This document shows, in pieces, positions 24,537-33,430 of a stretch of 64,000 nt of DNA (the stretch's first letter is position 1; the number at the start of each line of letters is the position of its first letter). Position numbers and translations under genes: made by a program. A model generated the notes under the pieces. That model saw only the letters and a program-made list of their open reading frames with translations, was not told where the DNA came from and did not search any database. Source of the DNA: UBA1206 sp050953105 (GTDB lineage: Bacteria > Bacillota > Clostridia > Oscillospirales > CAG-382); the NCBI GenBank assembly GCA_050953105.1, contig JBMNMA010000009.1, forward strand, positions 62,001-126,000, written 5' to 3'.

Positions 24537-25352
24537 ATGAGAATTTTCGTTTGTGTCAAACAGGTGCCGGATACCACAAAGGTGGCAATAGACCAGCAAA
24601 CCGGCACCCTTATAAGGTCAGGGGTTGAAAGCAAAACCAATCCCTATGATCTGGCCGCCCTTGAAACCGCCTTTGACATCCGTCAGCGTATAGGTGGGAA
24701 GGTGATTGCCATATCCATGGGGCCGCCCCAGGCTGCCGACGTGATACGGGAATCCCTTGCTCTTGGTGCCGACGACGGTATTCTTATTACCGACAAAGCC
24801 TTTGCCGGCTCGGACGTCCTTGCCACTGCCTACACCTTATCCCGGGCAATTACGGCTGTCGGTGGCAGTGATTTGATTATATGCGGCAAGCAGACCACAG
24901 ACGGGGATACGGCACAGGTAGGCCCGGCTTTGGCGGAGTTTCTTGACATTCCCCATGCGGCATGGGTGGTGGATATTCCGGCGGTGGACGAAAAGTCAAT
25001 AACGGTTACCCATGACCTTACCGACCGTATTTTAACGGTAAAAATGAATTTCCCCTGCCTTATTACGGTTGAAAAATGCCAAAAACCCCTGCATCTGCCG
25101 TCATACATACGCAAAAAACAGTTTGCCGGCAGGGAAATCACAGTTTTGAACCTTTCAGATTTTGACGATACAGAGCCAAGCCATTACGGATCATACGGAT
25201 CTCCCACCAGGGTTGAAAAAATATTTCCTCCCACACCCACCGCAAAGCGGATAATGTTTGAAGGGGACTCTGAAAAGCTGGCGAAGGATTTGGCTAGGGT
25301 GCTGATAAATCATAAATTTATCGGGGGTGAGAATATACCATGCCGGGAATAG
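24537..25352 (+). CDS. etfB: Electron transfer flavoprotein beta subunit (bifurcating type)
   Basis: The 271-residue small subunit of an electron-transfer flavoprotein, LctB-like. Seen: the start RIFVCVKQVPDTTKVAIDQ, the nucleotide-binding stretch GGKVIAISMGPPQAADVI and GADDGILITDKAFAGSD, and the ETF-beta signature around GKQTTDGDTAQVGPALAEFL. In bifurcating ETFs this subunit binds the FAD that splits electrons from NADH. GGGGGAAAAAGG precedes the start. It overlaps etfA by 13 nt and heads a three-gene operon with an FAD-linked dehydrogenase, the arrangement known for the lactate dehydrogenase complex of Acetobacterium. Confidence 0.93.
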   Translation: MRIFVCVKQVPDTTKVAIDQQTGTLIRSGVESKTNPYDLAALETAFDIRQRIGGKVIAISMGPPQAADVIRESLALGADDGILITDKAFAGSDVLATAYTLSRAITAVGGSDLIICGKQTTDGDTAQVGPALAEFLDIPHAAWVVDIPAVDEKSITVTHDLTDRILTVKMNFPCLITVEKCQKPLHLPSYIRKKQFAGREITVLNLSDFDDTEPSHYGSYGSPTRVEKIFPPTPTAKRIMFEGDSEKLAKDLARVLINHKFIGGENIPCRE

Positions 25353-26500
25353 TTATAAACCCCGATAAATGCAGCCTTTGCGGCAAATGCATTACCATTT
25401 GTCCCTTTGGTGCTATTGAATTAAAGGGTAAAAAACCCGAAATAAACTCTGCCTGCAAAGCCTGCAGGATATGTTTTAAAAGCTGCCCGTTTGGGGCGAT
25501 TTCCTTAACAGAAGAAAAGCCGGTAGTTGATTTGTCCGACTGGCGGGATATTCTTGTTTTCGGTGAAATAAATCCCGAGGGGATTCATCCGGTAACCTTT
25601 GAGCTTATATGCAAGGGGCTGGAGCTGGCCGGAAAGGCAGGATATAACCTTCATGTGGTGGTGATTGGCGACAGGGCGTCGAAAATGTCCGGGGAGCTTG
25701 AAAACACCGGTGTAAAAAGCATTATTGTTTACAACAACCCCTGCTACCGGCATTTTAACTGTGACCTGTATGCCGACGCTTTTGCCGATGCCATAAGGCA
25801 TATAAAACCCTCGGTGGTGCTGGTGGGGGGAACAGCGGTAGGGCGGTCCCTTGCCCCAAGGCTTTCCACCCGTTTTAAAACCGGCCTTACCGCCGACTGC
25901 ACCAGGCTTGAAATCACCGAAAAAGGTGAGCTTATTCAAATCCGTCCCGCCTTCGGCGGTGAAATTATGGCGAGGATTATTACCCCAAACACCCGTCCTC
26001 AGTTTGCAACGGTCAGATATAAAACCATGGACCGTTATCCCCTTTGCGGCAGCAGGGCAGAGATTATAATTAGAAATCCCCCCACCCTCCGTTCTCGCAT
26101 AACTATGCTGAAAGAGGAGGAAAAGCCGGCGATTGAAAGTATAACAGATGCCGATATAATTGTTGCCGGCGGCAGGGGGCTTAAAAGCGTAAAGGATTTT
26201 GCTTTGCTTGAGGGACTTGCCAAAAAGCTGGGCGGACAGGTAGCCGGCACCCGGCCGGTTATCGAAGCCGGATGGCTGCCCTACACCCGTCAGATAGGCC
26301 TTTCGGGGAGGACGGTCAAACCCAAGCTTATTATTACCTGCGGTATATCCGGTGCGGTGCAGTTTACCGCTGCCATGCAAAATTCCGGGTTGATTATTGC
26401 AATAAACAAGGACGCCGCCGCCCCCATTTTTAATATTGCCCATTACGGCTTTGTGGGGGATTTATATGAAATTATACCGCTATTGGAAAAAGCGCTTTAA
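25340..26500 (+). CDS. etfA: Electron transfer flavoprotein alpha subunit with N-terminal ferredoxin domain
   Basis: A 386-residue ETF alpha subunit, LctC-like. Seen: residues 1-60 carry two [4Fe-4S] motifs, CSLCGKCITICPFGA and CKACRICFKSCPFGA. The ETF alpha N-domain follows (NLHVVVIGDRASKMSGEL), then the FAD-binding C-domain (VAGGRGLKSVKDFALL, GWLPYTRQIGLSG, ITCGISGAVQFTAAM, AINKDAAAPIFNIAHYGFVG). The ferredoxin extension is found in ETFs coupled to flavin dehydrogenases, and would pass electrons to or from ferredoxin. The start overlaps etfB, so expression is coupled. The dehydrogenase follows 12 nt downstream. Confidence 0.95.
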   Translation: MPGIVINPDKCSLCGKCITICPFGAIELKGKKPEINSACKACRICFKSCPFGAISLTEEKPVVDLSDWRDILVFGEINPEGIHPVTFELICKGLELAGKAGYNLHVVVIGDRASKMSGELENTGVKSIIVYNNPCYRHFNCDLYADAFADAIRHIKPSVVLVGGTAVGRSLAPRLSTRFKTGLTADCTRLEITEKGELIQIRPAFGGEIMARIITPNTRPQFATVRYKTMDRYPLCGSRAEIIIRNPPTLRSRITMLKEEEKPAIESITDADIIVAGGRGLKSVKDFALLEGLAKKLGGQVAGTRPVIEAGWLPYTRQIGLSGRTVKPKLIITCGISGAVQFTAAMQNSGLIIAINKDAAAPIFNIAHYGFVGDLYEIIPLLEKAL

Positions 26501-26512
26501 GGGGGGAACACA

Positions 26513-27901
26513 ATGATAACCAATGAAGATAAAAACTTTTTTACTTCAATATGCGCTGCCATGAATCCCGCCGAAGCGGGAGATGACTTCACCCATGACG
26601 AAATGCCTATATACGGCTGCCATGTGCCGGATCTTATTGTTTTCCCCGAAAATACCAAACAGGTAAGCCAAATTATGGTCTACTGCCATAATAAAAAAAT
26701 CCCCGTCACAGTGCGGGGCGCCGGTACGGGCCTTTGCGGCGGAGCGGTTGCCATAAAGGGAGGACTTCTCCTTTCAACGGCTAAAATGAATAAGATAATA
26801 GAAGTTGACAAGGCAACCATGACCGCCACCGTTGAACCCGGTGTGGTGCTTATGGATTTCGCCTCATGCGTCTTGGAACAGGGGCTTTTTTATCCTCCCG
26901 AACCGGGGGAAAAAAGCGCATCTATCGGCGGCAACGTTATGACCAACGCCGGGGGCATGAAAGCGGTAAGATACGGCGTAACCCGGGACTATGTAATGGG
27001 CCTTGAGGTGGTGCTGGCCGACGGGCGGATACTTAATTTAGGGGGCAAGGTGGCCAAGAACTGCTCGGGTTATTCGCTGTTGCATTTATTTATAGGTTCC
27101 GAAGGCACTCTGGGGATAATAACAAAAATCATACTCAAACTGATTCCCAAACCCAAAAAAACCATAAGTCTGCTGGTTCCCTTTTCGTCGCCGGAGGAAT
27201 GCATATCCGCCGTCCCTAAAATTTTAAGTGCAGACATTCTGCCTACCGCGGTGGAGTTTATGCAGCGGGAGGTTATAGAGGAATCGGAAAAATACCTGGG
27301 AAAACAGTTTCCCGATAAATCCGCCGATGCATATCTGCTTATATCCTTTGACGGGGCAGACAGGGCGGATGTAACATCAAGGTGCGATGCGGCGGCAGAA
27401 ATCTGCCTTGAATGCGGCGCAGCCGATGCTTTTATTGCCGACACCTCCGAGCGTCTGGCGGGGTTGTGGGAAGCAAGATCGGCATTTCTGGAGGCAATAA
27501 AATCATCCACTACCGAAATGGATGAATGCGACGTGGTGGTGCCAAGGGATAAGATTGCCGAATTTGTAAGATTTGTCAGCCGTCTTGAGGCCGAGCAGCA
27601 AATGCGTATCCGCTATTTCGGCCATGCCGGAGACGGAAATCTGCATATTTACCTCTGCCGGGATGAAATGCAGGAGGACGAATGGCTTAAAAGGCTTGAT
27701 ACCGTAATGGGTTTGCTTTATGAAAAAGCATGTCAGCTTGGCGGAAAGGTGTCAGGCGAGCACGGCATAGGACACGCAAAAATAGACTATCTCCGCTTGT
27801 CGGAGGGGGATTTGTATATGGAGCTTATGGCGAAAATTAAAAAAGCCTTTGACCCCGACAACATTCTCAACCCCAGCAAGGTGGTGGGTGGACTTGACTG
27901 A
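26513..27901 (+). CDS. FAD-linked 2-hydroxyacid dehydrogenase (LctD/GlcD-like)
   Basis: A 462-residue flavoenzyme of the VAO/PCMH family. Seen: the FAD-binding PVTVRGAGTGLCGGA loop, EPGEKSASIGGNVMTNAGGM, the C-terminal FAD-oxidase domain with DEVV-like DECDVVVPRD and the ending GEHGIGHAKIDYL with its catalytic-region His. Family members oxidise lactate or glycolate. Placed after etfB and ferredoxin-type etfA, it most resembles LctD, which oxidises lactate using NAD+ while reduced ferredoxin drives the step (flavin-based confurcation). No lactate permease or racemase gene is nearby, so uptake would come from elsewhere. GGGGGG just upstream serves as ribosome site. Confidence 0.9.
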   Translation: MITNEDKNFFTSICAAMNPAEAGDDFTHDEMPIYGCHVPDLIVFPENTKQVSQIMVYCHNKKIPVTVRGAGTGLCGGAVAIKGGLLLSTAKMNKIIEVDKATMTATVEPGVVLMDFASCVLEQGLFYPPEPGEKSASIGGNVMTNAGGMKAVRYGVTRDYVMGLEVVLADGRILNLGGKVAKNCSGYSLLHLFIGSEGTLGIITKIILKLIPKPKKTISLLVPFSSPEECISAVPKILSADILPTAVEFMQREVIEESEKYLGKQFPDKSADAYLLISFDGADRADVTSRCDAAAEICLECGAADAFIADTSERLAGLWEARSAFLEAIKSSTTEMDECDVVVPRDKIAEFVRFVSRLEAEQQMRIRYFGHAGDGNLHIYLCRDEMQEDEWLKRLDTVMGLLYEKACQLGGKVSGEHGIGHAKIDYLRLSEGDLYMELMAKIKKAFDPDNILNPSKVVGGLD

Positions 27902-27922
27902 AAATTATAAAGGCGGTTTTAT

Positions 27923-28471
27923 ATGGCTATAAGATATATTGCCCTGCTGCGTGGCATAAACGTAGGCGGAAAAAATCTGATATCAATGAAAGACTTAAAG
28001 GAATTGTTCCAAGAAAACGGATATGGTGATGTTACCACATACATCAATTCCGGTAACATTATCTTTTCAAGCGAAAATGAAGACACCGATTTTCTTAAAA
28101 ACCACTGTGAAGCATTGATACGGGAAAAATTCAATATTGATCTTTCACTTTTGATATTAACCGCTGATGAGCTTATTCAAATAGCAGCTAATGCCCCCAG
28201 CTGGTGGGGAACGGATGACAATTCAAAACATAACGCAATATTTGTAATTCCCCCGGCAACATCTAACGAGATCTGCTGGGAGGTTGGCGAGGCAAAGCCC
28301 CAGTATGAAAAGGTTTCTGCCTTCGGTCGGGTAATATTCTGGTCTGCGCCTCTTGAAACCTTTTCCCGCACCCGCTGGTCAAGAATAGTGGGAACACCTG
28401 CCTACGGCAAGGTTACAATAAGAAACTCTAATACTGTAAAAAAACTGGCTGATCTGTTTAAGCCGGAATAA
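27923..28471 (+). CDS. DUF1697 family protein
   Basis: A 182-residue protein of the DUF1697 family. Seen: the diagnostic start RYIALLRGINVGGKN, then KELFQENGYGDVTTYINSGN, ETFSRTRWSRIVGTPAYGKV and a C-terminal TIRNSNTVKKLADL. The function of the family is not established. AAAGGCGG precedes ATG 27923, 21 nt after the dehydrogenase stop, so it may be co-transcribed with the etf operon. A strong terminator follows. Confidence 0.92.
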   Translation: MAIRYIALLRGINVGGKNLISMKDLKELFQENGYGDVTTYINSGNIIFSSENEDTDFLKNHCEALIREKFNIDLSLLILTADELIQIAANAPSWWGTDDNSKHNAIFVIPPATSNEICWEVGEAKPQYEKVSAFGRVIFWSAPLETFSRTRWSRIVGTPAYGKVTIRNSNTVKKLADLFKPE

Positions 28472-28484
28472 TGAAAATAATCAT

Positions 28485-28512
28485 GAGCGGATTGTTCCGC
28501 TCTACTTTTTTA
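28485..28512 (+). terminator. Intrinsic terminator after DUF1697
   Basis: A 7-bp stem, GAGCGGA (28485-28491) with TCCGCTC (28496-28502), a 4-nt loop, then TACTTTTTTAT. Confidence 0.85.
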
Positions 28513-28695
28513 TCCTTATATGTTGCTATTATAATACAAAAAGTAAGATAAATAGTTAAATAGCACATGCAAATATAAAATGTAGAAATATATTTAATTT
28601 TGCAAAAATAATTCTTGCTTTTTTCAAAAAGTGTGTTACTTTGAAGATAAAATTTGGTTATTGACAATGGGTTTTATTAATAAACGGTGGTTTAC

Positions 28696-29757
28696 ATGAA
28701 ACGGACAGTTATTGTTATACCCGCCTTGGATCCGAATGAACGAATATGCATTCTTGTCGGAGATTTGGTAAAGGCCGGATTTTCCAATATCGTCATAGTT
28801 GACGACGGCAGCATGGAAGATAATAAAAAATATTTCGAAATTCTTAAAGCCAACTACGGCTGCCGTATACTTAAACATGCCGTTAACATGGGAAAAGGCC
28901 GGGCATTAAAAACCGCATTCAACTATGTTTTAAACGAGTTTCCCGACACCGCCGGTGTGGTTACCGCCGACTGCGACGGTCAGCATACGGTAGAGGATAT
29001 TATAAAATGCTCAAATGAACTGGAACAAAACCCGTCATCCCTTATTATGGGAGTGCGGGATTTTTCAAAGGACAATGTTCCCTTCCGCAGCCGTTTCGGC
29101 AACATTGCCACCGTCTATGCCATGCGGTTTTTCTGCGGCATCCGTCTGTCTGACACCCAAACGGGACTAAGAGGTATCCCAATAGAATTTATGTCCCATC
29201 TGCTTAATGTCAGTGGTGAAAGGTTTGAGTTTGAAACCCATATGTTAATTGCAACCAGGGATTACGGTGTAAAAATAACCGAAGTTCCCATTTCCACAGT
29301 TTACATAAACAATAACTCCTCCTCACATTTCAGACCGCTTACAGATTCACTAAAAATCTACTCGATATTTCTTTATTTCATAGCTGCCTCCCTAATATCT
29401 TTTATTGTTGATATCGGCGTGTTTTCCCTGACTCTACCCCTGTTTTTTGGTCTTACCGGCGTTTATTATATCTGGTTTGCCACCGGTTTTGCCAGGGTTG
29501 TATCCTCGGCGGTAAATTACGCCATAAACCAGCGGCGGACATTTAAAAACAGAGCTAAAGTAAGGGACAGCATGCCGAAATATTTTACCCTCTGCCTTGT
29601 TCAGATGGCTGCATCCGCCGGTCTTGTATCTCTTTTCCATTCGGCTTTGGGCGGGAGCGAAACATTTATTAAAATAATCATCGACACTCTGCTGTTTTTC
29701 GTAAGCTTTCAGATTCAAAGGGCATGGGTGTTTAAAAAGAATAGCAAAGTTGATTAA
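28696..29757 (+). CDS. Polyprenyl-phosphate glycosyltransferase fused to GtrA domain
   Basis: A 353-residue membrane enzyme. The N-terminal GT2 domain shows the UDP/GDP-sugar motifs VIPALDPNE, IVDDGSMED and TADCDGQHT (DxD), like dolichol/undecaprenyl-phosphate mannose or glucose synthases. The C-terminal 130 residues hold four hydrophobic segments with the GtrA flippase-like pattern (FVVDIGVFSLTL-like and NYAINQRRTF). Such fusions make a lipid-linked sugar and help deliver it outside. I prefer ATG 28696 (AACGGTGG 5 nt upstream) over GTG 28687. The next gene begins 20 nt later and codes for a GT-C enzyme that would use the lipid-linked sugar. Confidence 0.88.
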   Translation: MKRTVIVIPALDPNERICILVGDLVKAGFSNIVIVDDGSMEDNKKYFEILKANYGCRILKHAVNMGKGRALKTAFNYVLNEFPDTAGVVTADCDGQHTVEDIIKCSNELEQNPSSLIMGVRDFSKDNVPFRSRFGNIATVYAMRFFCGIRLSDTQTGLRGIPIEFMSHLLNVSGERFEFETHMLIATRDYGVKITEVPISTVYINNNSSSHFRPLTDSLKIYSIFLYFIAASLISFIVDIGVFSLTLPLFFGLTGVYYIWFATGFARVVSSAVNYAINQRRTFKNRAKVRDSMPKYFTLCLVQMAASAGLVSLFHSALGGSETFIKIIIDTLLFFVSFQIQRAWVFKKNSKVD

Positions 29758-29777
29758 ATTTTTCGGAGGTTTGAATT

Positions 29778-31877
29778 TTGGACGCAATCAGTAAAATAAC
29801 CCAAAAAAGCAGCGAAGGCATTGACACCGAAAATGCAGATATGCGGCGTTATATAAAGCTTTTATGCGGGTTCTGGCTTATAAGCGTTGTTGTTCGCTTT
29901 ATTATCGCCCTAAGCACCAGTGTTACCCCATCCATAATGCCCGATGAATCCCTTTATTTTCAAATATCCGACTCTTTAGCCGGGCTGGGGCGGGTTTATT
30001 TCAGGGGACAGCCCATTAACTACACCTACATAACCTATCCGCTGCTGCTTGTCCCCCTCCATTGGCTTTCAAACAGCATTAACATTTTCCGGGCTATTCA
30101 GCTTGTAAACGCCATGATTATGAGCGCCGCCGTTTTCCCCGCCTTCTATCTCGGGCGGATGATTACAAAGAGCAACAAACGTGCTCTGGTAGTGGCATTG
30201 ATAACCCTCCTTGCCCCCGACATGGCAATGATTAACCATATAATGACCGACGCCCTAGCCTACACCCTGATAATACTTACCCTTTACATTGCGGCAAAGG
30301 TTGTTGAAAGCAAAGAAAAAACCAAACACCCCTATATATTAGGCGGCCTTGCCTTTTTAGTCTATACCGTCAAGCCCGGATATATAGCCATTGGTATTGC
30401 GGTTGTGGCCTGCCTGTTATTTAATGCCTGGCTTGACCGTGACAAGGAAAGAATTATTCAGGCAATTAAGGTTGCCGGGACAATGGCAGTGCTTTACATA
30501 ATATGGCGGCTTTTCTTAGGAATTGTTTTAAAAGTTGATTTTGAACTAGACAGCCTGTATCAAACCCAGACGGCGGCTTTGTCCTTTGAAACCATTAAGA
30601 AATTTTTTAGCGGTCTGTTATTATATGCCATATATATCCCCGTGGCATTTCTGCTTTTCCCCATAATTCTGCCTTTGGCAAATTACAAGCTTTTTTCCAA
30701 AAACACAAGAAGCATTCTTTCGATTGTTTACTTTTCACTGTTTTTCGTTATCCTCGGAGCAGTTTACATAATTTATGTTGATGAAATCGGCAGCAACCCC
30801 TATGCGTCCCGGATACACGCAAGATATGTGGCCGCATTCCTGCCTGTACTTGTAGCCTTCTGCATGGCACCGGAGCTGAAAAAAGCCAAATTCGGCACCT
30901 TTGCCGCAGTATCAACCCTGGGAGTGTTATCAGGTCTTTACCTGCTAAAGGATTATCCCATAAACTCCACCAGACAGTATCCCGTTGACGCAATGCTTTT
31001 ATCCTATTACACCACCGACTCGGTGTATTTTAACGGCAAGCTGCTTGTCCCGATGTTTTGTATTCTTTTCTTTACCGCCATGGCTTATTATATCTACAAA
31101 AAAGGGCTGACTGTGGCTGCCACAAGGGTTTTGATAAGCGTCATTGCAGTGGTGTTTATAATAAACGGTATATTTGCCTACGACATGAACAAGCACAGCA
31201 TGAGCCTTGAGTATGCAGCCGACGCAAAACAGGTGGTTAAAATGGTGGGTGGACGTAACGCCCTATTCGTTGCCGAGGACGGCGCGTATATGTGGCAGCC
31301 TGCTATTGCTTTAGACAATGCATCCCGCGGGGAAATTTATGTAGATGAATTAGATGACGCCGTTTCCAACACCTACGTTACCGGCAGCTTCGGTAATTTC
31401 GTTCCTAAAAACTATTGGATGGCGGTGTCCCAAAACAAAATTCCAAAACCCGATGCAATAATCGTTAACTATAACTTTTTTGATTCAAACGTGGTAAACC
31501 CCAACGCCAAAATCGAATACACCGACAACAAATATTATGCCGTAATAACACCCCCGGAAAACGGCCCGTGGCTCCATTCCTCCCTTTCGGGAACCAACCA
31601 AAACTGGGTGGTTAAGGGAAGCCGGCTTACGCTGTTTGACCCTGCTGTATTGTCCGGGGGGACGGTTGTGTTTTCAATCCAGGCCCGGGCAGGAGAGGGA
31701 ACTTCGGTTTTAACCTGCTTCTGCGGTGAGAGCAAAATAGTATTCAACCTTGACACCGATTATGAGTGGTATAGCATTGAGGTGCCGAATTTTGACACAA
31801 ATTCGCCCCTTTCGGTTTATTTTGAAAATACATCCGGCAATGTGTTTATTAAGACATATCTAATAGGAAATCGTTAA
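29778..31877 (+). CDS. GT-C/PMT-like membrane glycosyltransferase
   Basis: A 699-residue integral membrane protein (GT39/ArnT-like). Seen: an acidic motif in the first outside loop (PSIMPDESLYFQISDSLAG), about a dozen hydrophobic segments to residue ~470, and a soluble C-terminal part (about 480-699) ending in a beta-rich domain. This class transfers sugars from polyprenyl phosphate to proteins or glycans outside the cell. The start is TTG 29778: GGAGGT (29765-29770) sits 7 nt upstream and no better codon fits. It follows the polyprenyl-phosphate transferase by 20 nt and precedes a Thr-rich collagen-like protein, a plausible acceptor (inference). Confidence 0.85.
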   Translation: MDAISKITQKSSEGIDTENADMRRYIKLLCGFWLISVVVRFIIALSTSVTPSIMPDESLYFQISDSLAGLGRVYFRGQPINYTYITYPLLLVPLHWLSNSINIFRAIQLVNAMIMSAAVFPAFYLGRMITKSNKRALVVALITLLAPDMAMINHIMTDALAYTLIILTLYIAAKVVESKEKTKHPYILGGLAFLVYTVKPGYIAIGIAVVACLLFNAWLDRDKERIIQAIKVAGTMAVLYIIWRLFLGIVLKVDFELDSLYQTQTAALSFETIKKFFSGLLLYAIYIPVAFLLFPIILPLANYKLFSKNTRSILSIVYFSLFFVILGAVYIIYVDEIGSNPYASRIHARYVAAFLPVLVAFCMAPELKKAKFGTFAAVSTLGVLSGLYLLKDYPINSTRQYPVDAMLLSYYTTDSVYFNGKLLVPMFCILFFTAMAYYIYKKGLTVAATRVLISVIAVVFIINGIFAYDMNKHSMSLEYAADAKQVVKMVGGRNALFVAEDGAYMWQPAIALDNASRGEIYVDELDDAVSNTYVTGSFGNFVPKNYWMAVSQNKIPKPDAIIVNYNFFDSNVVNPNAKIEYTDNKYYAVITPPENGPWLHSSLSGTNQNWVVKGSRLTLFDPAVLSGGTVVFSIQARAGEGTSVLTCFCGESKIVFNLDTDYEWYSIEVPNFDTNSPLSVYFENTSGNVFIKTYLIGNR

Positions 31878-31937
31878 GCAATTATGAATCATAACTGTAA
31901 AACAGTATGAGATAAAAAAATATAAAGGAGGTTAATT

Positions 31938-33140
31938 ATGTTCAAAAGCAAGAAACCCTCATCCTTGAAAGTCTTGCTTGCTCTGCTTCTGGTCATGGTA
32001 ATGGTAAGCACCGTAGTGCTTGCCGGTTGCAGCAAGGTCGAACCACAGGGCGAAAAAGGCGCTCAGGGTGATAAAGGTGCTACAGGCGCAACAGGTGCCA
32101 CCGGCGCTACCGGACCGCAGGGAACGGCAGGCGAAAAAGGCGACACCGGCGCAACCGGTCCTACCGGCCCGACAGGCCCCACCGGTGCTACCGGCGCAAC
32201 TGGCGCTACCGGCGCTACAGGTGCAACCGGTCCCCAGGGTATTCAGGGACTTAAGGGTGCAACCGGCCCCACTGGAGCAACCGGTGCTACAGGCCCCGTC
32301 GGTCCCACCGGCGCAACAGGTGCAACCGGTCCTCAAGGTGAAGCAGGCCCCACCGGCGCTACCGGTCCTCAGGGCGAAGCAGGTCACACCGGAGCAACCG
32401 GTGCTACTGGCGTAACAGGTGCCACAGGTGCCACAGGCTACACCGGTCCCCAAGGTCCTGAAGGTGTTCAAGGGCCCGCAGGTCCTCAAGGCCCCGTAGG
32501 TCCCATCGGTCCCCAGGGTCCTGAAGGTCCCGCAGGTCCTGCAGGTCCTCAAGGTCCCACAGGTGCTACCGGTGCAACAGGTGAAACTGGTGCCACAGGT
32601 CCCCAGGGTCCCGCAGGCCCGGGCGGCGGAGCAATGCTTACCTATTCATCCGGCACTCCCATGACCATGACAACGGTTCTGGGTGGACTTATGAATACAT
32701 CTGCGGTTATCGGTTACGGTCAGCATTTCTCGGGAGTATCTACTTTCGGCGGATCGATACCGGAAATTGATTTAATGAACGGTTATTATGTTACCACCTT
32801 AGCAAAAGACGGCACTATAACCTCAATATCTGCTAACTTTATGGTATCAAGCGATCAGGCTTTACTCTTGTCAAATGTTGCGATATTTGCCCAGGTATAT
32901 ATAGCCTATCCCGGAGAAGACATTTTCCATGTGGTTCCCGATGCATATACTATACTGTATCCTACCTTATCGGGAATAGTTAGTGTTGGAGAAACCATAA
33001 GTGGAACTACAACAGGACTTAGCATACCAGTGATTCAAGGCTCTAAACTGATTGTTGTTTTCTCAGCAGGAGTATTTAGTGGTCTTGATGCGGCGCTTAC
33101 TATTACAGGCGTAGGCAGCGCAAGTGTATTAATCGATTAA
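31938..33140 (+). CDS. Collagen-like lipoprotein with BclB-type C-terminal domain
   Basis: A 400-residue surface protein. Seen: a lipoprotein signal with lipobox LAGC (Cys31), about 64 uninterrupted Gly-X-Y triplets (residues 38-229, mostly GAT, GPT and GPQ), and a C-terminal domain (230-400) whose ASGTP-like start (YSSGTPMTMTT), KDGTITSISANFMVS and TGLSIPVIQGSKLIVVFSAG match the BclB/exosporium C-terminal family. Thr in the Y position is the usual O-glycosylation site in bacterial collagens. AAAGGAGG lies 6 nt before ATG 31938. It follows two glycosyltransferase genes. A lipid anchor instead of LPXTG or exosporium leader is unusual. A terminator follows. Confidence 0.92.
   Translation: MFKSKKPSSLKVLLALLLVMVMVSTVVLAGCSKVEPQGEKGAQGDKGATGATGATGATGPQGTAGEKGDTGATGPTGPTGPTGATGATGATGATGATGPQGIQGLKGATGPTGATGATGPVGPTGATGATGPQGEAGPTGATGPQGEAGHTGATGATGVTGATGATGYTGPQGPEGVQGPAGPQGPVGPIGPQGPEGPAGPAGPQGPTGATGATGETGATGPQGPAGPGGGAMLTYSSGTPMTMTTVLGGLMNTSAVIGYGQHFSGVSTFGGSIPEIDLMNGYYVTTLAKDGTITSISANFMVSSDQALLLSNVAIFAQVYIAYPGEDIFHVVPDAYTILYPTLSGIVSVGETISGTTTGLSIPVIQGSKLIVVFSAGVFSGLDAALTITGVGSASVLID
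32050..32630 (+). repeat. Gly-X-Y coding repeats (9-nt units)
   Basis: In-frame 9-nt units coding GAT, GPT, GPQ, GPA and GEA tile the collagen stalk. They are DNA repeats likely to vary in number among strains by slippage or recombination. The antisense reading gives a Cys/Thr-rich shadow ORF that is not a gene. Confidence 0.85.
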
Positions 33141-33155
33141 TTGTTAACCAATAAT

Positions 33156-33190
33156 AAAACGCTGCGTTTTTACGCAGCGTTTTTGTTATG
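33156..33190 (+). terminator. Intrinsic terminator after the collagen-like gene
   Basis: A 12-nt stem arm AAAACGCTGCGT pairs with ACGCAGCGTTTT and is followed by TTTG. A second imperfect hairpin with TAAAAGC/GCTTTTA arms lies at 33261-33287. Confidence 0.88.
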
Positions 33191-33309
33191 GATGTTACCT
33201 TAATTTTTCCACTTTGCTTTATGTAAATCATATAAAACGCAAAAAGACTTGCATTAAGTTTAAAAGCACCGTTAAGCGGCGCTTTTACTTTTGCCGGATA
33301 TAAATTTGG

Positions 33310-33339
33310 TTGACATTTATTAAAACACATATATTATAA
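33310..33339 (+). promoter_or_regulatory. Promoter of the AraC-type gene
   Basis: TTGACA (33310-33315) with TATTAT (33332-33337, 16-nt spacer) or TTATAA two bases later. The leader to ATG 33431 is about 90 nt, with GGAGGAG as ribosome site. Confidence 0.6.
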
Positions 33340-33430
33340 GAAATATAAAACACAGCAATTTTGGAAAAGCAAAACAATAAAATTCATGTAAAATATAATC
33401 ACCGCGGTAAGATTGTAAAAGGAGGAGAAA

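Noticed and set aside
25505..26443. Long antisense reading frame (312 codons) across etfA
   Set aside because: It mirrors the coding frame of a well-conserved gene; the antisense protein is Gly/Asn/His-rich with no known pattern and no ribosome site.
31959..32552. Antisense Cys/Thr/Gly-rich frame across the collagen repeats
   Set aside because: A by-product of the 9-nt repeats; no start signals.
32050..32630. Tandem repeats that could be read as a CRISPR-like array
   Set aside because: Units are 9-nt, coding and without spacers; they encode Gly-X-Y triplets in one frame.
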